Source: Luteimonas rhizosphaerae (GTDB lineage: Bacteria > Pseudomonadota > Gammaproteobacteria > Xanthomonadales > Xanthomonadaceae). From it: a stretch of 64,000 bases of DNA. The notes under the pieces are model-generated. The model was given only the letters and a program-made list of their open reading frames with translations, was not told where the DNA came from and made no database searches. Where the stretch lies: assembly GCF_002849595.1 (NCBI RefSeq), contig NZ_NRQR01000025.1, forward strand, positions 62,001 to 126,000, written 5' to 3'. The position numbers and the translations under genes were made by a program. Within the stretch, counting starts at the first letter, position 1; every line of letters starts with the position of its first letter. Below are positions 1-9,747 of this stretch, one piece after another.

Positions 1-558
1 ACGACCAGCCTGTCGATCCAGCTGCAGGAGCTGCCCACCGCCATCCTCGCGCGCATCTTGCGTGGCGCGGCGGCGGATGCTGCTGTCACGGCGGGTGCTG
101 TCACCGACGAGGAATTCACCGTCGCCAGCGTCAGCCACCCGATCCAGCTGGAGCACGTCTACGTCAGCGACGTGGTGGTCTCCAAGGCCGGCACGCCGCT
201 GGTGGTGGACACCGACTACACCGCGGACCTGCGTCGCGGCCAGGTGCTGCCGGTCGAAGGCGGCGGCATCGCAGCCGCGGACGAGCTGACCATCAGCTAC
301 AGCTATGCCGCCGTCAACGGCACGCTGATCCAGGGCGGTGCAACGCCGCTCGAGTCGTTCTACATCACCGGTGACCTGGAAGACCGCATCAGCGGTGAAG
401 ACGGCGAGCTGACGGTGTACGAGGCCCGCCTGGGCGTCGACGACGACATCGACTGGCTCGCCACCGAGCCGCTGTCGCCCACGTTGACCGGCCAGCTGCT
501 GGTGCCGGCCGGCGCCCCCGCGCCGTACACGTTCCGCGTGTACGCGCAGGCCGCCTGA
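1..558 (+). CDS. Phage tail protein, probably the tail tube (5' end outside window)
   Basis: The reading frame is open from base 1, so the gene starts before the window; an internal TTG at 58 is not taken as the start. The visible 185 residues are rich in beta-type sequence with no membrane segment, and end in a Val/Tyr/Thr-rich stretch (YTFRVYAQAA). The position two small genes before the tape measure is where siphophages carry the major tail tube protein. That role is inferred from position and composition; no diagnostic motif was recognised. Confidence 0.55.
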   Translation, partial: TTSLSIQLQELPTAILARILRGAAADAAVTAGAVTDEEFTVASVSHPIQLEHVYVSDVVVSKAGTPLVVDTDYTADLRRGQVLPVEGGGIAAADELTISYSYAAVNGTLIQGGATPLESFYITGDLEDRISGEDGELTVYEARLGVDDDIDWLATEPLSPTLTGQLLVPAGAPAPYTFRVYAQAA

Positions 559-559
559 C

Positions 560-760
560 GTGGCCCGTCGCCCCCGCAATGGCGGCGACACCGACCTGCC
601 GGCTGCGAATGCGCAGCCGGCAGTGCCGGCGGTCGAGCCCGTCGTCATCCGCGCCGGTCACCGGCACAAGGGCGTGACCTATGCCACCGACACGCCGTAT
701 TCCGCCACGCCGGCCGAGGCCGCCCGTCTGCGCCGCTACGGCGCGCTGGTGACCGGCTGA
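560..760 (+). CDS. Small phage protein with HxHKG motif
   Basis: 66 residues starting at GTG 560, one base after the previous stop. The N-terminal half is low-complexity Ala/Pro. The C-terminal half carries HRHKGVTYATDTPY followed by a Leu/Arg-rich helix ending GALVTG. Short phage proteins with an H-x-H-x-G-x-x-Y start and a terminal helix are common in tail operons (the DUF7210-like type); that link is from memory and unverified. It lies where tail assembly chaperones often sit, but shows no overlapping frameshift product. Confidence 0.55.
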   Translation: MARRPRNGGDTDLPAANAQPAVPAVEPVVIRAGHRHKGVTYATDTPYSATPAEAARLRRYGALVTG

Positions 761-761
761 C

Positions 762-1421
762 ATGGCACCCCGCATCCGCAACCGCAACAGCGCGCTCAAG
801 TTCTATCTCAACGGTCGGCGCGCGCGCGACCTGCACGGCCTGACCGATCTGGCCGGCGGCTTGCTGGATGCCTATGACATCTCCGTGGTCCGCGCGACCA
901 CGGGTCTGGTGCGCCGTGCCGAACCGGCCGCCAAGCGCAACATCCGCGCGGTCTACAACGTGCGCGCCGGCACCTTGTCCGGCAAGTTCCGAATCGACGA
1001 AGGCGCCAAGGGCCGCGCGGGCGATCGCGACGACCTGATCTCCATCTGGGCCAGCACCCGCGACCTGCCGCTGATGGAGTTCGGCGGGCGTTGGCGTGGC
1101 CCCGCGCGGCGCAAGAGCGGCGCACTCGCGCCAGGCGCCACGGCGGAGATCGTCCGCGGCCAGCGCAAGGTCTACGACTCCGCGTTCGTCGCCACCATCC
1201 AAGGGCGACGCGCCATCCGCGTGCGCAGCTACGACAGCGGCCGCGGTCGCCGCCACGGGCGCGGCCCGGTGCGCATGCTCCGCGGCCCCAGCCCGTTCGG
1301 CATGTTGTCCGGCATCGATTACGAGCCCGCGCGCCAGGTGCGCGACGCCACGCTGAGCGAACTCACCACCTTCTACTTCGCCGAGCTGAAGCGTCAGTTC
1401 CGCATGAATCGGAGTGCCTGA
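762..1421 (+). CDS. Phage minor tail protein, gpZ-like
   Basis: 219 residues, ATG at 762 just after the previous stop. The centre reads SIWASTRDLPLMEFGGRW, the kind of segment found in prophage minor tail protein Z family members, and is surrounded by very basic Arg-rich sequence. GpZ-type proteins act at the head-proximal end of the tail during tail completion. The position directly before the tape measure agrees. No signal peptide or membrane segment. The family assignment comes from the motif and context. Confidence 0.6.
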   Translation: MAPRIRNRNSALKFYLNGRRARDLHGLTDLAGGLLDAYDISVVRATTGLVRRAEPAAKRNIRAVYNVRAGTLSGKFRIDEGAKGRAGDRDDLISIWASTRDLPLMEFGGRWRGPARRKSGALAPGATAEIVRGQRKVYDSAFVATIQGRRAIRVRSYDSGRGRRHGRGPVRMLRGPSPFGMLSGIDYEPARQVRDATLSELTTFYFAELKRQFRMNRSA

Positions 1422-1424
1422 CGC

Positions 1425-4400
1425 ATGGCGACCCGCGGCAACGCGACGATGGAGGAAGCGATCCGGCTGGTGCTGGAGACGCAGGGGCGCGAAGGCGTCG
1501 ACGCGCTGCGCGATGCCCTGTCGCAGGTGGGCGACGTCTCCGTCGAGACGCAGCAGGAAACCGCCGGCCTCATCGACAACCTGGTGGAGCTCAACGAGAC
1601 CGCCGCCAAGGCCGCGCGCTACGGCGAGCTGACCGCCGAGCTCGAACGCAGCCAGATCGCGCTGGACCAGGCCAGCCAGTCCGCCTACCAGCTGACGCTG
1701 GAACTGGGCAACGCGGAGAAGCCCAGCCGCGAGCTGGTGCGTGCGCAGAAGGCCGCGCGGGACGAAGTGGACCGCCTCGAAGGCGCGGTCACCAAGCAAT
1801 GGCAGGCGTTGGAACGCGCCGATACCGAACTCGGCAGCCTGGGCGTCAACACCGCCGACTACGCCCGCGCGCAGGAAGATCTGCGCAACAACATCGGCCG
1901 CACCACCGCCGCCGTGGCGGACCAGGTCGCCGTGGTGCAGAAGCAATCCACGGCGCAGCGGCAGTTGCGCGAGCGCCTGGAAGAGGGCGACGACAAGTTC
2001 CGCCGCTTCGCCCAGTCCGGCACGGCCGCCGCGGAATCACTGGACGCGTATCGCGCCCGCGCCGCCGCGGCGAAGGACGAGACCGCCAACGTCGCGCGGG
2101 AGGCCGACGGCGCCAGCGGCGTGTTCGGGCGACTGCGTGGCGTGGTGGCCGGCGTGTTCGGGTTCTTCTCGGCGCGCTCGCTGATCGGCGGCCTGCGCAG
2201 CATCATCACCGAGGGCAGCAATGCTGAGCAGGAACTGGGCCAGCTCAATGCCGTGCTGGAGTCCACCGGCCGCCAGTCGGAGTTCGCCGCCGGCGAGCTG
2301 CAGACCATGGCCGACAATCTGGCGCGCGCCAGCCAGTTCGCGGCCGGCGACATCATCAACGCGCAGACGCGGCTGCTGTCGTACACCAACATCCTGCGCG
2401 GTGAGTTCCCCGATGCGATGCAGATCGTCATCGACCAGTCGGCCCGCCTGGGCATCTCCCTGGAGCAGAGCGCCGAGATCGTCGGCCGCTCGCTGCAGGA
2501 ACCGACCAAGGCCATGCAGGCGCTCGGCCGGCAGGGCTTCGTCCTCGAGGAAAGCCAGAAGACCCTGCTCGCGCAGCTGGAGGCCACCGGCAAGACCGCT
2601 GACGCCCAGCGGATCATCATGGACCTGCTGGTCGAGTCCTACGGTGGGGCCGCCGCGGCCGCGAAGGTCGGCACCATGGCCGGCCTGTGGAAGACCATCA
2701 GCGAGAACTTCAAGGATTTCCAGCAGGACATTGCCGACCGCGGCGTGCTGGATTACTTCAAGGCGCAGCTCACCGATCTGCTGAACACCACGGCGCGCCT
2801 GCAGCGTGATGGCACGCTGGGCCGTTGGGCGCAGCAGATCGCCGACGGCATCGTCCGCGTTGCCTCGGCGTCGCGGGATGCGGTGGTGCAGCTGCTGCCG
2901 CTGGTGAAGGTGGTAGGCGATGCAGCGACGGTCTTCGCCCGCAACGCGGAGGCCGTGTTCCTGCTGGCGAAGGCCTACGTGGGCCTGAAGCTGGTGCAGC
3001 TGGTCACGCAGTACGCCGCGCTGACCAATGCCAAGATCGCGAACCTCGCCGCCACGCGCGCTCTGACGGCGGCCACGGCTGCGCAGGGCGCCGCCACGTT
3101 GAGCCTCGGTGACCGTCTGCGCAGCCTGCCGTCGCAGTTGCGCATCGGCGTCGCGTTGCTGGGCGTGGACTGGGCTCTCCAGCAAGTGGTGCAGCTGAAA
3201 GCCACAATCGACGACATGGCGGATGCGGAGGCGCAGACCGAGGCGTGGGGCCGCGCGCAGCGGTCGCTCCAGCAGGAGAACCTGCGCCTCGGTCGCCAGC
3301 TGCAGGCGCTGTATCAGGCAAACGCCGATGTCGCGATCCAGAGCGCCGAGCAGATCAACGCGCTGGGCATGGAAGAGGCGCAGGGCTACCGGTACCGGCT
3401 GCAGGAAGCGGCGAAGTACTACGAGGGGGTGATCCGCGAGGCGCGTGCCACCGGCGATGCCATGCGCGCCGCCGCGGCGCAGGACCAGTGGCGGCAGGTG
3501 CTGCTCACGCTGGAGCAGGTCCAGGCGCGCATCAGCAACAACGGCATCTCTGCCGGTGCCCGCGCGATCGCCAACGAGCTGGCCGGCATCGACCGGTCCG
3601 CGAAGACCGCCCGCGAAGAACTCGGCAAGCTCTTCGACAACCTCGACTTCAACGACGGCCAGGCGCTGCGTGACACCGCGGTCGCCATCTCGGATATCGG
3701 CGCACGCAGCGCCACCGCTGCACGAAACGTCACCGAAGGCCTCGAAGCCGCGCTCGCGCGCCTGAGCGGCGAAGAGCTGCTGAAGCTGCAGGCCAACGCG
3801 CAGACCGCCTTCGCCGAGTTCGAGACCGCGCCGCGCGGTGCCGCGGTCGTGCTCGACACCGTGCTGCTCACGGCGATGAAGCGGCTGGGCGTTGCCTCGG
3901 CCCAGTGGGGCGTCGACATCACGTCGTCGGGGCGCGATGCGATCGCCAGCTTCACCACGGTGGCCCAGGCGGCGAACGCGACCAGCGCCCAGATCGAAGC
4001 GGCGTTCAAATCGGCCCTCGGCCTGGCCGCGACCGAGGCGGAAGCGAAGGCCCTCGGTGATGTGATGAAGACCGCGGGCGAGCAGGGCAAGCTCGGGTTC
4101 GACGGCACTGAGCGCTCGCTGGTCGCGCTGCGTGCACGCATTGGCGAGATCCAGGGCGCGCTCAATCCGCTGAACGATTCCTTCCGCCGCCTCGGCATCA
4201 CGTCGAAGGCGGAGCTGGACCGGGCAGCCGCTGCCGCGAAGGACGCCTTCCACGAGATCCGCCAGGCGGCGGCCACAGGCGAAGCCGCGATCGAAGACGT
4301 GCGCGCCGCCGCGCAGCGCTACGGCGAGGCCATGCGTGCCGCCGCCGCCAACAGCGACGCCGCCACGCAGAAGCGTGTCGAGAACGAGATCCGGTTGATG

Positions 4401-5165
4401 GAAGAGATCTTCCGCGTCAACGATGGTCTCGACACGATGGCCGAGCGCGGCACGCGCGCCGGCGACGCGGTCGCCAGTGGCGCCCAGAAGGCCGCCGGCG
4501 CGTTGCAAGTCACCGGCAGCGCGGCAGACGAAGCGGCCAGCAGTCTGGAAGGCGTCGCCGGCGCCGCCTCGAATGTCGCAAGTGGCAACCAGGCGGCGGG
4601 AGAGAGCGCGCAGCGCGCATCGGTGGGTTTCGGCGCCATGTCCGCGGAAGCCGGCAAGCTGCTGTCGTCGATGAACCGCTACGCGGCGTCGCCGAAGCTC
4701 TGGGTCGACAACATCAACCGTGCGCTCGGCGCCATCTCCGAGCAGAACAAGGCCGTGCGCGAGCTGACCGCCAGCATGGACGCGCAGCTGGCGCAGTACG
4801 ACCCGCTGACCGAGAAGGTCAACCAACTGCGCGCCGCGCACCAGTACGCGAACGACGAAGAGCTGCGCGCCCTGGCACAGCGGTCCGTCGCGCTAGACCA
4901 GCAGCGCCAGCAAGTGCGCGATGCCGCGCGTGAGGCGCGCGAGACGCGACGGGCGGAAGGCGAGGCCATGCGCCAAGCGGCCGGCGGCACCGGCGCGGCC
5001 GCCGGCACGCGCGCGCTCCCCGGGCTCGGCCGCATCGAGATCGTGCTGCCGGACGGCACACAGGGCGACCTGGTCACCAACGCCGAAGGCGCGGACCTCG
5101 TGCAGCAGATGATCGGACAGCTCACCCGCGATCGCAGCGTCTCCCAGCTCCGGAGGCGTCCCTGA
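1425..5165 (+). CDS. Phage tail tape measure protein
   Basis: 1246 residues, the longest protein here. Long Ala/Gln/Glu/Arg-rich helical stretches predict coiled coil over most of the length. Hydrophobic segments near residues 230-262 and 565-590 fit the membrane-interacting parts known in tape measures. The protein sets tail length and is threaded through the tail tube; at about 0.15 nm per residue the tail would be near 185 nm. A C-terminal Gly/Ala linker leads to a short tail (residues about 1190-1246). The stop overlaps the start of the next gene by one base. Confidence 0.9.
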   Translation: MATRGNATMEEAIRLVLETQGREGVDALRDALSQVGDVSVETQQETAGLIDNLVELNETAAKAARYGELTAELERSQIALDQASQSAYQLTLELGNAEKPSRELVRAQKAARDEVDRLEGAVTKQWQALERADTELGSLGVNTADYARAQEDLRNNIGRTTAAVADQVAVVQKQSTAQRQLRERLEEGDDKFRRFAQSGTAAAESLDAYRARAAAAKDETANVAREADGASGVFGRLRGVVAGVFGFFSARSLIGGLRSIITEGSNAEQELGQLNAVLESTGRQSEFAAGELQTMADNLARASQFAAGDIINAQTRLLSYTNILRGEFPDAMQIVIDQSARLGISLEQSAEIVGRSLQEPTKAMQALGRQGFVLEESQKTLLAQLEATGKTADAQRIIMDLLVESYGGAAAAAKVGTMAGLWKTISENFKDFQQDIADRGVLDYFKAQLTDLLNTTARLQRDGTLGRWAQQIADGIVRVASASRDAVVQLLPLVKVVGDAATVFARNAEAVFLLAKAYVGLKLVQLVTQYAALTNAKIANLAATRALTAATAAQGAATLSLGDRLRSLPSQLRIGVALLGVDWALQQVVQLKATIDDMADAEAQTEAWGRAQRSLQQENLRLGRQLQALYQANADVAIQSAEQINALGMEEAQGYRYRLQEAAKYYEGVIREARATGDAMRAAAAQDQWRQVLLTLEQVQARISNNGISAGARAIANELAGIDRSAKTAREELGKLFDNLDFNDGQALRDTAVAISDIGARSATAARNVTEGLEAALARLSGEELLKLQANAQTAFAEFETAPRGAAVVLDTVLLTAMKRLGVASAQWGVDITSSGRDAIASFTTVAQAANATSAQIEAAFKSALGLAATEAEAKALGDVMKTAGEQGKLGFDGTERSLVALRARIGEIQGALNPLNDSFRRLGITSKAELDRAAAAAKDAFHEIRQAAATGEAAIEDVRAAAQRYGEAMRAAAANSDAATQKRVENEIRLMEEIFRVNDGLDTMAERGTRAGDAVASGAQKAAGALQVTGSAADEAASSLEGVAGAASNVASGNQAAGESAQRASVGFGAMSAEAGKLLSSMNRYAASPKLWVDNINRALGAISEQNKAVRELTASMDAQLAQYDPLTEKVNQLRAAHQYANDEELRALAQRSVALDQQRQQVRDAAREARETRRAEGEAMRQAAGGTGAAAGTRALPGLGRIEIVLPDGTQGDLVTNAEGADLVQQMIGQLTRDRSVSQLRRRP

Positions 5166-5566
5166 TGGCCTGCCGCCTCGGCACGATCGATCTGCCCGAC
5201 GACGTCGAGTGGATGGACGAATTCAAGTGGGTGCCCACCGCGCAGCAGGTGGAAGTCACCTGCGGTGGCGCGCTGATCGTCGAGGAAGACGCGCAGCTGG
5301 CCGGTCGGCCCATCACCCTGCGCGGCGTGTTCGACGGCCGCATCGGCTGGGCACTGCCCACGCGCGCCGTCATCAAGCAGCTGCACGCGCTGGCCAGCAC
5401 GCCGCTGGCCGCGCCGCTGGAGCTGCTGCTGGAGGACGGCCGCACGTTCAACGTGCGCTTCCGACACGACGATGGCGTACCGCTCGAGGCGGATCCGCTG
5501 CGCCACATCGCGCCGCACATCGACGACGACTACTACGCCTTCACCCTTCGCCTCATGGAAGCCTGA
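5165..5566 (+). CDS. Phage tail-tip protein of unknown function
   Basis: 133 residues; the ATG shares one base with the tape measure stop. The sequence is acidic, with a run of aspartates near residues 122-125 (DDDYYAF) and no membrane segment. Small proteins directly after the tape measure in siphophages are usually distal-tail or tail-tip components, and the one-base coupling supports co-expression. I do not recognise the family. Confidence 0.6.
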   Translation: MACRLGTIDLPDDVEWMDEFKWVPTAQQVEVTCGGALIVEEDAQLAGRPITLRGVFDGRIGWALPTRAVIKQLHALASTPLAAPLELLLEDGRTFNVRFRHDDGVPLEADPLRHIAPHIDDDYYAFTLRLMEA

Positions 5567-5569
5567 TCG

Positions 5570-8500
5570 ATGTCCGACATCAAGCTGTTCCGCCCCGAAC
5601 GCGTCACCGATAACCCGGATGGCGGCGGACTGGCCACCCACACCGAGATCGTCGACGGCGAGGTCAACAACCTCTTCGACGACATCAGCCGCATCGATCG
5701 GGTCAACGGCGATCTGTCGCTGCGCGCGGCCTTCGCCGTGGCCGATACGGAAGATACCGAGCTGTTCTCAGGCCTGCACATGATCATCGCGGCGCCGCCG
5801 CTGGATCCGCGCGTGGACGCGGTGCTGTTCCGCACGCGCCGCGGCACACAATACGCCTGGGGCGACGAGCGCGCCGACGCGCAGGCGGCCGTGGAGCGCT
5901 ACCTGGACGAGTCGGTCATCACCCGGCTGATTCCCTACGATCGCCAGCTGGAGGGCCAGCGCACGGTGCTGGTCTACACGCGGCCGGAGCTGGCCCTGCC
6001 GGAGATCGGCGAGGTCTACGCGCTGAAGAACGAGCTGGACGCCGCGACGGAGTTCATCCGCGTCGAGGACATTGACCACCAGGTCGAGACCTTCACCGAT
6101 ATCAACGGCGACTACAAGGCGCGCGTCATCACCCTGACGATCACGCAGCCGCTGTCGCGCGAGTTCTCGGGCAGCCAGCCCAACCGGTTCTTCACCGTCG
6201 ACACCGGCCGCTCAGTGCTGCGCAAGACCATCGCCAGCGACGCCGCGCGCTACAAGGGTGTCGTGCGCCTGGCCGAGGATGCTCAGCCGGGCGACCTCAT
6301 CATCAAGGTAGAAAGTGTCTACAGCCAGCTGGTGCCGGCGGCGACCAGCGAGGTGGGGGTGACGGATGCGGGGCCGGGTGGTTCTGTCATTGACGAGCCG
6401 AGTGGCCTCGTGCTGCTCTCGATTTCCACTCCGATCTCATCTGCAAACCGGAAGTTCTCGATTCCTGTCGGAGCCGTTCCGGGCACGGTACGTATCAGGC
6501 AGACAGACGCAGTAGGCGCGGGAGCGGTCATTTGGCAGCAGCGTGTCGATGGGTCGTTCTATCTTGTGTCCGGTTCGTCTGTCCCCAGCGGCGATTGGTC
6601 CACCACCTCTGAGACCACCTTCGAGTTCAGCCAGAATCTCGGCACGGGCTTCGTCATCCATATTGAATGGCTACCCGCGACGCGGCTCGCGAAGCCAGGG
6701 CAGTCGTGGCAGATGCCTGTAGAGATTCAGAATCGCGGCTACGTTTACACAGGCACCCTACGACCGGTGCCGGCGCCCGGTGCGACGAGTCTGGTGTTCC
6801 GGGCGCTCGGTCAGTGGTACACCCTTCAGGATGACGGGACCGGCGCCTTGCGTGGTGAACCGGGAGTGGGCAGTGGCCTGATCAACTTCCAGACCGGCAG
6901 CTTCAGCGCGTCGTTGGGTGCGCTACCGGACATCGGCAGCAGCGTGATCGTCAGCTTCGCCGGCGGGAGCGAGTATCAGATCCTCGTCGGCGACCTCGAC
7001 ATCAAGGTGCCGGCGGTCCAGCTCACGCTGGAGGCGGGAAACGTCGAACCCAGCTCGCTCAGCCTGAGCTGGCTGGCCGGCGGTACGTTGCGCACCGCGA
7101 CGGACAACGGCGCCGGTCAGCTGACTGGCGACGGCACCGGTCGCGTGCTCTACGGCACCGGCGAGGTCGAGCTGGTGCCCAACCTCCTGCCGGACAGCAA
7201 CGCCACCCTCACCGCCGGCTACGAGGCGGGCGTCACCACGCAGGAGATTTTCACGCCCGCGCTGACCGGCGCCAACCTGGTGCTTACGCTGGCGGCGCCG
7301 CCGCGGCCTGGGTCCATCCGCATTGCCTACCTGGGCTATGCGGTGGACGAGCGCGACGCCGCCTACGAGGCGCAGCGCGTCCTGCGGGACAACGGCACCG
7401 GCGCGCTGGTCGACGACCAGGGCACGCTGGTGGCCGGCAGCACGATCAATTACGCCACCGGTCAGATCACCTTCCCGGCGGACTTCCTCGCGCGGGTGGG
7501 TCAGGCGCAGCGTTCGTCGTTCGGTCAGGTGATGCCGGCGCGCGAGATCGACCCGCTCAACCGGTCCGAATCCATCACCAGCAACTGGGTGACGGGCATG
7601 ACCAACGCGCAGATGCCGGCGCAGTTCGAGAACGGCAGCGCGGTCGATGTGACCTACAAGTCCGCCGCCGCCAGCGACGTGCCGCGAAGCGAGGAATACG
7701 ACCTCCCGCCGCTGCGCGTGGACCTCACGCCGCGCGTGCGCAATGCCATCGTGCCGCGCTCCCTGCTGTTCCGCCTGGGGGGGCGCACCTATTACGAGCG
7801 CGGCGGCACGCTGTACTACGGCATGAACTCGCTGACAGGTGCAGGCACCGCTGCTGGAACCCTCGACTTTCAGACCGGCGTCGCTACGATCACGAACTGG
7901 GCCGGCGGGATCGCGCCTGCATTTGCGATCGATTCGCTGCTGAGCGAGGTGTCGCCGATGCCGATTGCGGTCGTGCACGGCCGTACGCCAGGCAGCCCGC
8001 TTCGTCCTTCGACGTTCTACATCCAGGCCAACCAGTGGCGCGGCGGCGACGTGGTCAGCGCCACCGCGGACAACAACGGCATCCTGCAGGCGCCTGGCAT
8101 TCGCGGCTGGGTAGACGTGACCAACGGCGTCTACAGCGTGGCCTTCGGCGATGACGTGCTGGACAGCACGCTCAGCGCGGACGACAAGGCCGAGGGCTGG
8201 TACAACGCGGCCAACGTCGACGAGGACGGCTACATCTGGCGCCCGCAGGAGGCGATGCCCGGCACCATCAGCTTCAACTGCGTGGTGCAGGTGGCGGCCA
8301 CGCTGGATCCCGAGATCATCGGCGTGAACCCGGTGCGCCTGCCCATGGATGGCCGCGTCGCCGTGATCCGCCGCGGCGACACCCTGGTGGTGCACGATCC
8401 GCAGCCCTTCGTGCTGCCGGGGGGGCTGGTGGCCGGGCAGGTGACGGCGCTGCCCCGCGACGCGCTGGACACGGTGGCGGTCTACGACCAGCAGGGCCTC

Positions 8501-9178
8501 GGCGTCCCGACAGCGCTCTATGCGCTGGACAAGGCGGCCGGCGAACTGACCTGGGCCACGCCGCTCGACGTGTCCGCGTATGAGCAGCCTTTCGTTGCCA
8601 TCCACAGCGTGGAAGAAATGGCGCTGTGTCTCGATGCGCAGATCACCGGCGAAGTCTCGCTGGGCCAGCCGCTGACGCGCAGCTACAGCGCGGGCAATGC
8701 GCTGTGCAGCAGCGCCCAGGTCATCGGCGACGTGCAGGCGCGCTACCAGGGCCTGTTCGCCCAGAACACCTGGACGTCCGTCTGGTCCGACACGCTGATC
8801 GGCAGCCCGCCCGTCGGCGGTGCGCAGTACAACGATTCCACGTTCCCGCTCGTCGTCGTCAACCGGCACACGATCACCCAGCGCTGGCGCCTGCAGTTCA
8901 CCAGCAGCACCGCCTTCAACGTGATCGGTGAGGAACTGGGCGTTATCGGCACGGGCACCACGAGCGCCGGCGCCAGCCCCGTGAATCCCGCGACTGGTGA
9001 GCCGTACTTCACCATCCTGCCCGGCGGCTTCGGCAGCGGCTGGGCGACTGGCAACAACATCCGCTTCAACACCGTGGCGGCCGGCGGCAAGGTCTGGATT
9101 GCCCGCACGGTGCGCAGCGGCCCGGCCACCGCGACCGATGACCGTATCCGCCTGCAGGCGCGCTGGGACAAGGACTGA
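5570..9178 (+). CDS. Large phage tail hub / receptor-binding protein with repeated beta domains
   Basis: 1202 residues. The N-terminal third is a conserved-looking structural region. From about residue 418 a degenerate motif recurs (D-N/D-G-x-G-x-L, then G-x-x-x-x-x-G-x-I-N/D-F/Y-x-T-G) near residues 418, 510, 605 and 743, with a looser copy near 832. This suggests tandem beta domains in a tail-tip or fibre protein. Bases about 6330-6760 and 7840-8010 have visibly lower GC and different codon use, which suggests swapped-in domains. The role is inferred from size, position after the tape measure and repeats. Confidence 0.7.
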   Translation: MSDIKLFRPERVTDNPDGGGLATHTEIVDGEVNNLFDDISRIDRVNGDLSLRAAFAVADTEDTELFSGLHMIIAAPPLDPRVDAVLFRTRRGTQYAWGDERADAQAAVERYLDESVITRLIPYDRQLEGQRTVLVYTRPELALPEIGEVYALKNELDAATEFIRVEDIDHQVETFTDINGDYKARVITLTITQPLSREFSGSQPNRFFTVDTGRSVLRKTIASDAARYKGVVRLAEDAQPGDLIIKVESVYSQLVPAATSEVGVTDAGPGGSVIDEPSGLVLLSISTPISSANRKFSIPVGAVPGTVRIRQTDAVGAGAVIWQQRVDGSFYLVSGSSVPSGDWSTTSETTFEFSQNLGTGFVIHIEWLPATRLAKPGQSWQMPVEIQNRGYVYTGTLRPVPAPGATSLVFRALGQWYTLQDDGTGALRGEPGVGSGLINFQTGSFSASLGALPDIGSSVIVSFAGGSEYQILVGDLDIKVPAVQLTLEAGNVEPSSLSLSWLAGGTLRTATDNGAGQLTGDGTGRVLYGTGEVELVPNLLPDSNATLTAGYEAGVTTQEIFTPALTGANLVLTLAAPPRPGSIRIAYLGYAVDERDAAYEAQRVLRDNGTGALVDDQGTLVAGSTINYATGQITFPADFLARVGQAQRSSFGQVMPAREIDPLNRSESITSNWVTGMTNAQMPAQFENGSAVDVTYKSAAASDVPRSEEYDLPPLRVDLTPRVRNAIVPRSLLFRLGGRTYYERGGTLYYGMNSLTGAGTAAGTLDFQTGVATITNWAGGIAPAFAIDSLLSEVSPMPIAVVHGRTPGSPLRPSTFYIQANQWRGGDVVSATADNNGILQAPGIRGWVDVTNGVYSVAFGDDVLDSTLSADDKAEGWYNAANVDEDGYIWRPQEAMPGTISFNCVVQVAATLDPEIIGVNPVRLPMDGRVAVIRRGDTLVVHDPQPFVLPGGLVAGQVTALPRDALDTVAVYDQQGLGVPTALYALDKAAGELTWATPLDVSAYEQPFVAIHSVEEMALCLDAQITGEVSLGQPLTRSYSAGNALCSSAQVIGDVQARYQGLFAQNTWTSVWSDTLIGSPPVGGAQYNDSTFPLVVVNRHTITQRWRLQFTSSTAFNVIGEELGVIGTGTTSAGASPVNPATGEPYFTILPGGFGSGWATGNNIRFNTVAAGGKVWIARTVRSGPATATDDRIRLQARWDKD

Positions 9179-9180
9179 CC

Positions 9181-9747
9181 ATGGCAGATCCCGCAGACGG
9201 CACTACCTATCCCACGACGGTCGATCTGCTGCCGACGATCGGTGCGAACGACCCGATGAACGCGGCTGGCCTCGAGCACGATCAGATGCACGAGCGTGCG
9301 CACGCCATCCTCAACGTGCTGCAGCAATTCGTCGGGACCTTGGCCGATACGAGCGAGGCGGCAACGATTCTCGGGCGGCTGCTTGCACTTGAAGCTGGCG
9401 GCGGGGCCGGCGGCTCTCCTCGCAATGAACTCGTTGCCGTCGAGATCGCCAGTGGCGTCGCTACGGTCGACGTGAGCGCGAGCGACTACTTCAGCTTGGC
9501 GGGTACCGCGAATGCAGCGCTTGCCTTTTCGGGCCTGCCAGGGACTGGGAAGGGTGCCTCAATCCGCATCCGATACACACAAGACGCAACCGGCGCGCGG
9601 ACGTTCGCACTGCCAGCGAGCTGCAAACTCACCGAGGGCAGCGATACAGCAGTGAAATCCGCGGCGAATAGCGTGACCCTGATTCACGCGACGACCGACA
9701 ACAACGGTGGCACCTGGGACGTCACAATCAAGGGGCGTGGCGCATGA
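9181..9747 (+). CDS. Phage tail fibre-associated protein
   Basis: 188 residues, starting three bases after the previous stop and overlapping the next gene by four bases (ATGA). The N-terminal part contains His-rich EHDQMHERAHAIL, typical of a short trimerising helix. A Gly linker (GGGAGGSPRN) separates it from a Thr/Ser/Ala-rich beta domain with RIRYTQDATGARTFALP, a pattern seen in fibre and tail-appendage domains. It is a structural, probably surface-exposed component. The specific family was not identified. Confidence 0.55.
   Translation: MADPADGTTYPTTVDLLPTIGANDPMNAAGLEHDQMHERAHAILNVLQQFVGTLADTSEAATILGRLLALEAGGGAGGSPRNELVAVEIASGVATVDVSASDYFSLAGTANAALAFSGLPGTGKGASIRIRYTQDATGARTFALPASCKLTEGSDTAVKSAANSVTLIHATTDNNGGTWDVTIKGRGA

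Noticed and set aside
2037-4841. 934-residue frame antisense to the tape measure
   Set aside because: High GC gives long open frames on the opposite strand; composition is Arg/His/Gly/Leu shadow of the tape measure codons.
6923-8869. 648-residue antisense frame in the large tail gene
   Set aside because: Shadow frame with His/Arg/Val bias and no domain.
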